From positions 9,796,001-9,860,000 of the forward strand of contig NC_071332.1 in assembly GCF_010183535.1 (NCBI RefSeq): a stretch of DNA of 64,000 nt, given 5' to 3'. A model generated the notes under the pieces. It had not been told where the DNA came from. It saw only the letters and a list, made by a program, of their open reading frames with translations, and made no database searches. This document shows positions 48,512 to 60,025 of the stretch, piece after piece (the stretch's first letter is position 1; each line of letters begins with the position of its first letter). The stretch comes from Caenorhabditis remanei (lineage: Eukaryota > Nematoda > Chromadorea > Rhabditida > Rhabditidae). Made by a program: the position numbers and the translations under genes.

Positions 48512-48635
48512 ACTCCTCGCAAATTCCAGGAGGTCAAACAGAAATTCTGTCGAGGGGGGGGGGGATTGGGGGCGGGGCTATCAAGAAATACAGTAGACTC
48601 AGCTAACTGTTTTCAACTCTCACGAGAGATCTCAC

Positions 48636-48723
48636 GAACTGGTCCTAGACAGCCGAAGTGTTTCTAGACCTTCCTCTTTCCACTCAGGAACTGGTCCTAG
48701 ACAGCCGAAGTGTTTCTAGACCT
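48636..48723. repeat. Two-copy tandem repeat, 52 bp period, in the NeSL 5' region
   Basis: A 36 bp block beginning GAACTGGTCCTAGACAGCCG occurs at 48636-48671 and 48688-48723, identical by eye, separated by 16 bases. Variable 5' repeats are common in non-LTR elements and may be template-jump products. Confidence 0.85.
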
Positions 48724-48939
48724 CCTCTCTTCACACCTTTTCTCTCCACTTTGGAAGTCCGCCAACAACTGTCCACTTCGTGGTCGAGAGTGACTATTCC
48801 TATATACGAAACAAAAGAAATTCGATAGGTCTCTGTCAGTTTGTGATTACACAAAAAGGATTCGAAATTTCTTGAAAACGTATTAACCTTTATTACACTC
48901 ACTAGGAGGAATACCGTAGGTTAATACGATGAGAGTTGG

Positions 48940-48980
48940 GTTTACCTCAAACTTGGGTAATTAAACTTGGGTAATAAACC
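48940..48980 (-). other. SL1 spliced-leader gene fragment with internal duplication
   Basis: Read on the minus strand, 48965-48940 matches the known SL1 RNA from leader base 3 through the 3' end of the leader (CCCAAGTTTGAG) and on through the GTAAAC donor, 26 bases in a row. Just upstream, 48980-48966 repeats the leader start (GGTTTATTACCCAAG) with one A missing. After GTAAAC the sequence leaves SL1 and becomes the NeSL 5' end. This is an SL1 gene remnant, not a trans-splice product, because the donor and intron start are included. It is too rearranged to be a working SL1 gene. Confidence 0.8.
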
Positions 48981-50750
48981 ATGACCCTTGTGAATTCCAT
49001 CAGATTGTTTGCTTTCAAATGCATACATTTTCAGAGCCTATCTCAATATTTGTTATATTTCTCATAGTTGATCCCTTGATTTCGTTGAATTTAGTCTAGT
49101 TGGTACACCTCTTTATTCTCAAAAGTGTCAGAAGATAACGATCATATTATTCGTACTTTCGTTCGTTTCAATCACAATATCTCTTCGAAAATCTCAGATT
49201 CCTTATGAATAGTGTTCGGCAGTATTGAAAACGGAAACAGATACCTTCAGAAGCGTAGCGGTTGCGTTGCGTCTCCTACTTTGAACACGGAAAAAAGAGA
49301 AAAACGAGAAAGAAAAAGAGAAAAAAAGAAGAAGAAGCTAGCCTGACGAAAAGTGTAGCAATTTGGAAAAAGAAAACTTTTTTGAGTTCAAAAGATGTCA
49401 AAAGAAAGCTACTATGGAAACTATGAAACCTATATCGAGAAAAAATCTGAAAGTATACCAAAAAGTGACAAAATGACTCAATCGATCAGAGAAAAACATT
49501 ATAACGTCAATTTCAAAGCAAAAACTTTCATTTCACTTGATTTCGAAGGAGAGAAATAGAAAAACGCATGCCGATAACATGGTATAAAAACAAACAAACA
49601 GATGTTTGGTCTCTTCTTAAAACACCAAATTGACCCTCGTCAACAATTCTTCGTTCGCTGTTTTTGAACACTGAAAACTGCAAAGAATTAGACAGAAGAA
49701 GAGTGTGAAATGATGAATTCTGAAATAGTGGAATCATCTGAAAAAGTTGACGTTTAAGAGCAAGTTTCAAGATTGGTTTACAATATTCCTGAGAAAAATA
49801 AAATAATTTTGAATCAAAACGGCAGTTTCATATTTGTGTTTTGATAGATTTTCTTTTCTCGATTTTAGAAACATTTCTAATTTTCCAATACGTTTGTTGG
49901 TCCCTCATTTCCGTCTGCTTCTTCTATACTATTCCCTTTGTTCAGATGACACTTTCCCTCTTTTCATCCTCATTCCGACATTTTGAGCAGCATCAGTGAC
50001 CGTATCCAATCGCCATCCTACTCCATAAATCAATTGGAACAACGAACAATTCAACTAGCAGAATTAGGAGCCGCAATAGTAAAATGTTTAGCGTCAGTAT
50101 GCCTTTGTTTAAAAAAGAGAGTTCAAAAAACAATTGAACTATAAAACATGTTCATTTCATTCTCCATTTCAAAAACACGTCATGTGGGTTTGGAAAGAAG
50201 GAATTGAAGCAATATCGAATGGGCGTATATGTACAAGCATCCGATTGCAATGTACATTTGTCAAAAAAAACCGGGGAAAAAACAAAACAAAAACTCTGAA
50301 TTGAAGTAAAATCATAAAAATTAATAATTATGTGAAGGCGGAAGCGAATATATAATAAATGCATCGGACTTTGATAACAAAAGTGAGAAATGGAAGGCAG
50401 ACAACAGGAAAGAGTTCAAAAATAATAATACCGAGTTTGAGGGAGAGGGCAGAAATGCGAATAACAGGTGTGATGGGTGGATATAAAACAAAACAAAGGG
50501 AAACTCGAAATTGACTAGTTTGAGCAATGAGACTTTGGGAACTTCCAACCGGAAGGAAACAACAAAACAGTATTCGTGAAAAAAGATGAAACTGAGAATG
50601 AATTGTGATGAAGTCGTAGAGATCTTCAAAAATGATTGGTATGGAACAGAGTAAAGGAATGTCACTTTGGCACGAAAACAAAAAGAGAACAAAACTAAAA
50701 AGAAAACAAAAATACGGTGAATTTGAGGTGATAAGTGAGAATCGAATTAT
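48981..50750. other. Intergenic, 3' region of the long lipin gene
   Basis: About 1.8 kb of AT-rich sequence between the SL1-like fragment and the long lipin stop codon. Open frames at 50152-50692 on the minus strand are Phe/Leu/Ser-rich and overlap one another; no gene is supported. Confidence 0.5.
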
Positions 50751-53527
50751 TTATTTTCTTCCTTTTTGCGTTGCGATTAACTTCTTTCGATGGGTTTCAT
50801 ATTGCAATAGTTCTTCATCGAGTACATCCTTTGGAGAGACATGCCAATGTGTGAAGTTGCTATGCTCCAACGGTTTGCTCCATGCTGATGTGAGCCGTTC
50901 TGTTTTTCGAGCATCGTCTTTCACACTGAAACTTGATAGACGTTGTTTTCTAGTTGAAAAACAATAATATTCAAACTTACTGAACAGATAATGGAGGGAA
51001 CATGTAATCGACTGTATCGGTGGCCATTGATTTATAGCTTAGTGCGAGTCCCGAAGAGTCCGATCGTTTCACTTTTCCACTTGGATCGATGATGAGAATT
51101 CGAGCAGCAGGTACTGCGACGGCATCATACGAAACAACATCAGTGATTCTGTTTCCAAACCCAGCGTAGAACGGATTACCACTCGGGAACAACTGTTTCA
51201 AGTCAGTCAAAGCAGCGATTTTGAATTCTTCCGGTCGCCGTTCGATTACTTCTCTGAAAAACGAAAACTGTTATATGTGAACACTTTTCAGAAAGCTACC
51301 TCCTAAAAGCAGTTATAATACTCGTTGGTGACAGCAACACAGGTCCATCAGGCAGTTGTTTTGAGTCTTGAGCCACACTTTTGAGATATTGTTTCGTAGT
51401 ATGACTCTGACCAATGGCACGAGATGACAAATAAACCATTTTGTATCCGTTGTTTTTGATACGGGTGTATAATTCAGCGACACCAGTGTGAGCCCATGTT
51501 CCTCCAATTGCAGGAATCACGTGGCCAAGCACATCGGATTTTGTGATAGTTCCATCAATATCAGAGATGACGAGTTGTTCATACCATTTGTAGAGATATA
51601 TATTACAACTGCACCACGTCGTTCCTTGAAACTTGGTGGTGATTGAGAAACGAAGTTCGTTGGCTCCCAGTACAAGTCCCAATGATTTCAATTTCTCAGA
51701 TGAGAGACGAAGAGATTGCATATATTGTGGACGGAAGTTCTCATCCAGTTCGTCTTCGCTGAGAGGGCTGAAATAAAATAAAAACTGATGGACTGGTCTT
51801 TGAAATCACGGTGAATTTGTAAGCATCAGGTTGTCCATGCAATTGATTATTAAAAATGACACTCACAAAATATCATCAGACGACGCACGGGACCGGATTC
51901 CAGTGGCAGCGGCTGTTGAAATCGAACCATCTGTAACGGTTCCAAATCGAACACTCTCTCTCGTTGGTGTTTTATCATTTGGAGGTGTCGTTGTAGGTGT
52001 GAAGTCGTCATGATTAGATGTTGGAGACGATGGCTGTGAAACACCTCGAGACACGTTTCCACTGTCAATTGAGGTTCTGAAACTACGAGATCTACGTCTA
52101 AAAAGGATTCACAAAACTTACTAGCATGCAATATAATCTTATGTAAATAGTAAAATAACTCACACACTGGGCGGCTTTCCGAGGTATTTTTCAATGTTAA
52201 CTGGGTCTGATGCAGAATTGAGAAGTTCTCCAAGTGGGATTCCTTGCTCCTCTTGTGAAATCTTTTCCTTCTCTTTCTGTTCTTCTGTTGCTGCTGATGA
52301 CGACCAGAACCAACTACTCCATCTAGAAGTCGATGCATTTTTGGCTGCTTGTTCCTCTTCCTTCTTTCTTTTGTTAAGTTCTCTGGTCTCCGGAAGTTCT
52401 CCCCATTTCCAGTCGGTTACATCATGGGGTTCTGGTGTGGCATTACGATCACGTTGACGATCCACTTCTGAGTCGGAAAGAGCACCATCAGCAATTCGAT
52501 CTGCTTCGCGTTGATCAACAAGTGATGGAGAGGGGGAGGAATTTACAGACGAATCCAATTCAGAATCAGAGTCATTGTAAGTTTGAATTTGGATATCGAT
52601 TGGACGTGTCGATGGTTTTTCAAAAGTTACACGACTCTTTTTCCGGAGTGGAACCCGACGATCCATGTCATGAGTTTCGCGCCTCAAGCTTCGCAGAATG
52701 TCATCATTTGATTTGTGAAACACTTTTTTTTCCATCGATGAGCATTGTGAGTGTGAGTGTACGAACGGACGTGGCGTTTTTCTCGACTTTTTCTCGTCTG
52801 TCTTTTTTGCATCTGATGAACCAGCAACTTCAGTATGATCTGTTTCAGCGGCAAGAACTGTGAGATCTGGCAATGACCGATAACGGCGATCACTGAACAC
52901 TGAAGAAGAGAAAGGAAGAGTTTGCTTTCGTTGTACTTGACTTAGCGACTGTCTGAAATAGAAAACATATGCTTTGGCAGCGAAATATCAACTAACTCTT
53001 GTTTTGGCTCTCTAGCATTGCCTTGCCCTCCATCTGGACTTGATGATCTACTTTTTGCCATTTCGTTCATTTCAACTTCTCCATTCTCATTCTGCGTCTC
53101 TTCTAGTTTTCGAGCACTTTCTGCTAAAACCTTTTCAACTCCAGATCCCCCAATCTGCGGGGTGTCTTGTTCGGGTAAAGGTGACGTTAGAAGGTAGTCA
53201 GGAACTTCATCGTCCGCTTCTTCCACGAAAAATGCTACTCCACTGTCAGCTAACTTCATTTTCAGATCGATCTCCACACCATTGACGGCTATATCTACAT
53301 ATTTATCACTGTAGCTGAAGACACCATATTTTCCGAAGCGAACGTGAAATGGTGTCGATTTGTATTCTCCATTTGGTTGCTCCACAACTACCACATCGAT
53401 GGCTCCTGAAATAATTAATCAAATCATTTCTTTAAAGAAAAACAATTATCTTACCTGAAAGTGTAGCCGGATTAATCGAATTGTAGAAGTACTTGACATT
53501 TTTGATCATACGATATGCGTAATCCAT
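50751..53527 (-). CDS. lpin-1: Lipin, phosphatidate phosphatase
   Basis: Seven exons (53527-53455, 53405-52997, 52952-52164, 52097-51867, 51767-51300, 51253-50981, 50925-50751) give 805 aa. N-LIP occupies about 1-110 (MDYAYRMIKNVKYFYNSINP; PFHVRFGKYGVF). The middle is Ser-rich, basic and likely phosphorylated (KKSRVTFEKPS; RRSRSFRTSID; PTSNHDDFTPTTTPP). LNS2 holds DIDGT (Asp570, Asp572) and SSRAIGQS. The enzyme converts phosphatidic acid to diacylglycerol at ER and nuclear membranes; C. elegans lpin-1 is needed for fat storage, ER structure and nuclear envelope breakdown. It has the same exon phases as the short copy 8.6 kb downstream. Neighbouring LETM1 is also its neighbour in C. elegans, as I recall. 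Confidence 0.95.
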
Positions 53528-56500
53528 TTGTTGCAATGTATGTGTTGTTTATTAACGCATTCGAGCACCACTGGGAAACGATAATATGATGAGTAGGTAA
53601 AATACTGCAAAGGTGACCCGATAAACCTATCTGTAAATATATTAATTCAATGAAACTGCAATAATAACGACAACAAAGTCAGAATAAGAAGGTGAATGAG
53701 GGCGATGAGTGTCCTCTTGATCATAGAACATAGTTCGCACCGTGTTTCACACAGATAAGAACGAGAAAGAAGGGGAGAAGACCAAGAAAATATCACGTTT
53801 CTCTTTGCATCTTCTCGGAAAACGAGGAAAAAACAATTGAGATGATGGACAAACGACTGGGAACTGGTGAAAAGTTCATTTAGTGAAGTTTAACTTTGAA
53901 AGTGACACCCAAAGCACAATAATCTATACTTCGCAAAATAAATTCTCTGGGGTTTCAATAGGTGAAAGTCAAAAGTTCGCTTTCTGCTCCTTAATGGCCT
54001 GCCGCAAGATGTTGTTGTTTATGAAAGGCAGATGGTGCCAACGTTACGAAAGATTGCAGAAAGTGAATTACATCGCATACGTTTTTAAAGTAAGGGGAAA
54101 CTAAGAGAAGAGAAGAGAAAAAGAAGCTGAACCACAAAAAAATAAGACGGTTTTGATTTGAACTAACCCGGTAAAATGTACAACTCCAAACACAAAACAA
54201 TTTTGAGAAGTGCCAAAAGTTACGAAATTGGTGATTGTGAGTGGGAAAAATTGGGCTATGATTCATTCACCTGTTGTTTGTATTTTACCGTGATCTCTTT
54301 AAAGAAACAATGAATCAGGTGAGATCGAAACTTAAGAGTATCTCTAGGACTGTTGTCACATGATAGGCTTACTACATATATTCATGGAGGAAAATCAGCA
54401 ACCAACAAGTTACAGAACTTTCTATACAAATTGACTGACAACCGTTGATCGAGTGAAGGTTTCATAACAGAAAACTTTCATCACTTATCAACAATAAATT
54501 GCATGTCCTTAAATAAGAAAAAACAAATAAATGAATGTTTGGTCGTCTCTACAAACATCATTTTCCTTGGGGTTAGATCAGAATTCTAGAATAAAATATT
54601 AACACACTTCCGGAGGAATTTAAGAAAAAGAAAAACGATGAATAAGAGAGCAATCCGCCCAAATGTGGGCAAGCTATCTTCAGGGCATTGCAGTGAGAAA
54701 CAGAAGAAACCCTTTTTGCACACTCCATTGCGGGAAACAGGGAGAGAGCAGCAGACTGGATATGAACAGAGAAAAAGAGAGAAGGGCACCACAAAAAGAA
54801 AACGAGAGAGTGTAAAAAAGAAAATAGAGATGAAGCAAGAGAGTGAAAAGAACTGGAGAAGTGAGAGGCGATGAAAAGTACAAACGATCGGAAAGAAGTA
54901 GGAGGAAACGGAGGAGTAGAAGGAAAAAAGGAGGAGTAGGATGACCAATCAACTCGTCTCTCTATTTCTCGCACAATCCAGTTGCATTAGTATTCAGAAG
55001 AAGACACGAACAGATGATGGTTAATGGCCTATAGAACTTGTTTGTGGGCCGGCCAATGAGTGTTCCGTTTTTGTCGCACGCGGACAAGTCAAGTACGCTC
55101 AAATGACAAACTTGGTAGCGGATTGCGGGGATGTATTGGGTGTTGCATGTTAAGAAATAGAGTTATGTGATAACTAGGAATGCTCACGAAATATCACTTC
55201 TAGAAGTCGCAAGGTATCCTTATTATGATCGTAAGCGAAAAGAGTGGAGTTTTCATAACATTATCTTGATAACCTTTAACCTAGAAGCTATACAAATGCG
55301 TGGCAGGGCGAGGAGCACTTGCTCTCTGATCGCCACAGCTGAAGCCAATATGTTATCAGCCGTTAACAACAGACATTCTCTTCTTTTCTCCGCCCGTTTT
55401 ATTTACCCGAACCGCTTTTGCAGGAAGAGCGGGAAAACAGCGTGTAGCCTAGTCTCACCTCATCCCACTCCCTCGTTTTCCTATCCAATGTACAAAGTAC
55501 GATGGTCACTTTCTTCGCGACCCGAGTGTGATAAATGATAAGACGGTAAGTGATGAATGACAGAGACGAAGTGAGAGGATGAAAGGCGCGAGAAATGACC
55601 ATAACGGAGAAATTGTTGTGTTATAAAAATTTATAAACAAAACTATCCTTGGGGTATTGACGTATAGTAAATGGGATCTGAATAAAGAACAACATGAGGT
55701 GGGTTTGGTAGATCACGCCATCACATCATCTCTTTCTTTTTCTCCTCCCAAAATTTCTGTTCATTACACACTACACTTCTGGTGTAGAGGCCATGATCAT
55801 GATTGGAAACTTCCTTGCAAATGAAAAACACAAACATCACCTAAAGAACGAGATGAACACCGTTGAAGAACAATAAAGGTTATTTACCAACAGTTAAAAC
55901 TGTAAAGTCGAATGAATTGAAAAATGGTTTCGCTTCGATCAAAACTTGAAATAAATAAACAAGTTTGATTGTTCAAATTTCGAATTTAACGAGAACACAC
56001 AAACACTATAATCAGCCAAAAAAGTTGCTGGTGGCATCGATAATCCTACTTTAGCAGAAAAGTCAGAGGATGCGAGGGTTGTCACAAGAGTAAACATACT
56101 GCAATGTGAACCAGGGTTACTGTAAACCACACCACTGTGGAGAGTGCTTCCTCACAATAATGACATAAGAAAAACTAGATGTAGGCCTAATACTTAACAT
56201 CGGTGTTCTAATATCTCTTATTCAACATAGCGTGTACCTGTATTGAACTTCAAGTTCAAACCCCACTTCTGCCAAGATTAAACTAGCAAAAGAAACCGAC
56301 TAAAACAACGAATTGTTCAATGACATCGCAGGTATGCTTGTCAGATTGAATCGCATCCCGCCAGACCACGTGACTATTGACTCCGCCTCTAAACACATTT
56401 TACTTTTTTTTATCACGTCAACCTCCGCCGTGGGAATCGGCACGTGGTGGGGGAAGCCCTCTTGAAAAGATGATAGACGAAAGAAACAATTTCCGGATTG

Positions 56501-59500
56501 TTAGATATTTTCATGAGCCTCGGAAAATGAGAGCTTGGTGATTATATACTCATGCAAAGAAAACAAACAAAAACGCGTGATGATCTGATCATAATCTCAA
56601 CAGGAGGGTAGCTGACCACACAACTATTTGAAACTTTCCAACTGCATGTAGACATCAACATTCGAAATCAACCACATTCGAAAATACTAAAATGAGAAAA
56701 TCTGAACCTTTCAAGGACAAATCATTGCGAAAAATATGGGACGTTGTGGTCTAAAATCGATATGTTACTAAATAACTCCTAGGGGTCGCGCCCTATGCTG
56801 TCCGCAGACTTTTGAAAAGAATGCGGGTAAACATTGACGCAAAAGAAAAACAACCGATGGAGACCTATGTGCGCGAAATGGTGAAAACGTCGATTTTGGG
56901 GGCTAAAATGCAGATTCAAATGAGACGACTAGCGAAAAAAGGGAAAGTGCGCGAAATTGGTGGAGCAGACGGGCGGCTACCACAGCTGGTAAATTTCTGC
57001 CATCAGCTATCAGGGTCATAGAAAGGAAACCCCCGTTTAGGACAACAACGGTAAATTCAAAATTGGAGAAATAAATTGCTCCGCCTTTGAATGATACCAC
57101 CTTTTCATGGAATGATCATATTGATACCATTAAAGTGACATTTCAGCTAATAAACACCAAGTACAGTATTTTTAAGTATTGCATATAGAAACTGATTTCT
57201 CCCATCTGGCTGAGATTCCAAGTTCTATTTGTTCGATCGAAGAATACTATATAGGTGAACTAATGTTGTGAAGGCATTCAAAAATAGAAACTAAATTGTA
57301 CTCTACTTCTCAATTGTCACGTTCTGCCTGCATGGAGGTGTTAACACGGAGACACGATTCAGATGTAAAGATACTAATCAAAATATGACGGATTACACCC
57401 GTCAGAAACAGTTCTTAAAATACCATCCAGAAATAGTTCTTAACAAACCTTACTTTGATCAGAAATCAAACATTCAAATTTGGGATTTACTAACCTATAA
57501 TGTCTTGCTTAACCGTTCATTCGTATGAGAATATTCATGAATTGTGGTCATATGTAATATAACATAAATTCAGTCACATGCGAGTATGACTAATCCAAAG
57601 AACAACGCTTTCTCAAAAAGCACTCTGCGTACTTTTTGGCACGCTGCCAACATCGTCACTCTCTCCTTCTCCCTCAATTTTATCGGTCTAAAATACGGAA
57701 CACATTCTATCCAACCACGTGGTGTTTCAGACCACGCGGTCTTGGCCACACAAACACACGCTTTCGCATACATTGCGATTTCTCTCGGTTTTCCGTTTTT
57801 TCCTCTCGCTTTCCGTCATGGCGCCACCATTGATCATGTGATGAGAACGAAAGACAGACAGGAGTAGAGTGCAACACAGTTTAAAAATTTGAAAAGGAAC
57901 GGAGATCAAAATGCCAAGCATTGCATTTCTTAAATAGAACCCGAAGCATTCTAGACCTTAACATTACTCTCATTCGTAAAGAAACATTTTTTAACGATAT
58001 ACAAATTCATGTTCGAATTTTCATTATTACTCTAAATGAGTATGGAAAGTCTCATATCTGACACTAAAAAAACTATTTAACTAATACAACATGATAGGCT
58101 CTCTTTATCGTAAATGCGAAAAATATGGTTTGAACTTGAAAACTTTGTTGCGATAATGCAAACAGAAGATAGTGAAATAGTAGGTGGTGTGATAAGCTAT
58201 CAGAAAAATTTAGTTCAGTCACGTTGCATGACGGACTTTTATACAAACGAACAACCAGAGAAGAGCGAAATGGAAGGTCTGGTGTCAGAAAATCAGGAGA
58301 TCCCCTGAATGTCTGCCCACTTCAGTCAGTCACTGTTAAACATCGATTTTTCGTAAATTGATGACACTAAAAAGCTGAAAGCAAAAAAACAATAAAAAGC
58401 GAATATGTGTTTCTGAAGAATGAAGAAGCTCTCAAAACGTCCGTCACCTTTAAAAAAATTTTAAATTGAGAATATAAATGGAAAGATATACCAAGATGAG
58501 GCGAGAAGTCAAACTGGTATTTAAAGATGTCAGACAATGTTCCACGGCGGAAAAAGAAAAAGAGAACGCTTTCGAAAAAAAATCGCTGCTCAACTATACG
58601 TTTGCTTTGTTTTTGTGTTCGTCCGTTTGATCAGATGAGAGAAAAACAGATTCCACAGAGACGAGATGCTCACATAGCTCAAGGGAACAGCTAGGATCGC
58701 TGTGAAACGATTCATCAATGACGACATTTTTCCGTTCGGAAAGTTCCGCGCGGATAGCTCCGCATTGTCTCTCATGTCCACTATTTATCAAACATCAACA
58801 TTTTCGTTCATCGATTCCGTTTCAGTCCCTTTATACATTTTGAGAAACATTTCTACGTAATTTAACTGATAATGAGGAAACTCGTACGCGATTAACTACT
58901 GAACTCACTTCTTCTAACCGAATTGCATTAGAGAAAGTAAAAATTGAATTAAAGAAACAGTTTATGCTGCATTTCGCAAAATAGTTCTGAAAATGTAAAA
59001 TACAGTACTCCCTATAGGTGCACAACACTTTGAAAGGCGTGAGTCTCGCAGCGAAAACAACAACGAAATCAAATCAGTGCATGTGCCTTTAAGAACACGG
59101 TACACAACCATAAATTTTTTGCGTTTCTTTCTTTTTATTTATAAATGCAGCATTAATACGTTTTTTTGTCAGGAATTACGGATTTTTAGGTCGAAAATTT
59201 TTATTTTGAAGAATATAGGTCGGAAAAATTGTCTACAACGGGTTTTAGATCGTAAAAGTTAAAATAAAAATCGTCTAGGTCAAAAAATTCTCTCCAAAAT
59301 TGCAGACTTTTCAATCATGTATTTATTACATTTTGAGCTGAATATTGGGATGAAGAAATGTGATGAATAACAATTTTTAAAAGAATATACTTTATTTTAC
59401 AACCGTGAATACTTTGAAGATGTAATACAAAAAGATCTCTAAATTCTTTCCTATACAATATGCGAGTTTCACCAAATTCCCATTATTATTCCTCACTTTT

Positions 59501-60025
59501 CGCGAAATTTTTCTAATCTATGATTACTTCCATAGAACACTCAACACAACGGCCGCGTAAATGCGCTCCATGGTCAAAATATATTTTGTTCGCAGAGTAT
59601 TTCTGTAAAAATTGTTTTCTGCTTGTTACAATCGCACTCATCGCTTTCCACTTTTCAAACTTGTTCAGAAAAGTCGTAGTTATTGATTTTGTTATGAATT
59701 TCTTCATTTAAATTCCGATTCCAAGATCATTGAAAATCATTTGAAAATCATGTATCCTCACAGGACACCTAGACTGAATCAGCCTCAGATTCGCTTCACT
59801 GTAGATACCATACAATACGTCCGGTTGATATTTCATGTCCAAAATGTTCAGAGAAACGGAAGCACTGTAATTGAAACGAATACGATTGCGAAATCTCTCA
59901 CTCTTTAAACTTTATCTTTTCTCTCTCAAAGACAATTTTGCGTCATTCCATCTCTCTCATTTCGTTCATATTCCCGCAACTCGCAACTTTTAAATTTTCA
60001 AAGGAAATAAACGAAAGCTGATAGA
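53528..60025. other. 6.5 kb gene-poor region between divergent lipin and LETM1
   Basis: It holds both promoters. GA-rich runs dominate 54570-54970, and E-box CACGTG sites occur at 56368-56373 and 56443-56448. A GC-richer patch at 56770-57080 with a 69-codon frame looks like repeat debris. Degenerate GGTCGAAAA-type direct repeats lie at 59180-59290. Frames at 57570-57870 and 58590-58790 are open on both strands. No gene or RNA is supported. Confidence 0.45.

Larger units (their letters stand above)
42290..48939 (-). mobile_element. NeSL-type non-LTR retrotransposon, near full length
   Basis: About 6.6 kb on the minus strand: a 0.75 kb structured 5' region, one 1743-codon ORF and a 0.66 kb GC-rich 3' UTR. 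The single ORF with N-terminal zinc fingers, Ulp1-like cysteine protease, reverse transcriptase and C-terminal restriction-like endonuclease is the defining layout of NeSL elements, which in C. elegans insert into SL1 spliced-leader genes. The 5' boundary is set by SL1-like sequence at 48940-48980. The 3' boundary near 42290 is estimated from the fall in GC content and is uncertain by perhaps 50 bases. No poly(A) tail or target duplication was found. It lies between two lipin genes. Confidence 0.9.
48185..48939 (-). other. NeSL 5' region with hairpins, G-run and tandem repeat
   Basis: From the SL1 junction inward: an 11 bp inverted repeat (48879-48889 and 48918-48928), a 52 bp-period duplication (48636-48723), a G11-ATT-G5-C-G4 run on the plus strand (48554-48577) and a dense hairpin cluster (48413-48511). 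Related R2-type elements carry self-cleaving ribozymes and translation signals in this position. Whether this segment does so is unknown. Confidence 0.6.

Noticed and set aside
48940..48980. Functional SL1 RNA gene
   Set aside because: The leader is duplicated and shortened, and the sequence after GTAAAC is not the SL1 RNA body (no Sm site or downstream stems).
54573..54974. Minus-strand open frames of 90-133 codons rich in Ser, Phe and Leu
   Set aside because: Several phases stay open at once over a GA/CT-rich tract, which indicates composition and not coding.
57570..57921. Open frames on both strands around 57.6-57.9 kb
   Set aside because: Overlapping frames on opposite strands with no introns, start context or family match.
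58590..58791. Two minus-strand frames, one with a hydrophobic segment
   Set aside because: The hydrophobic frame is short and isolated, and the alternative frame over the same bases is equally open; no supporting signal.
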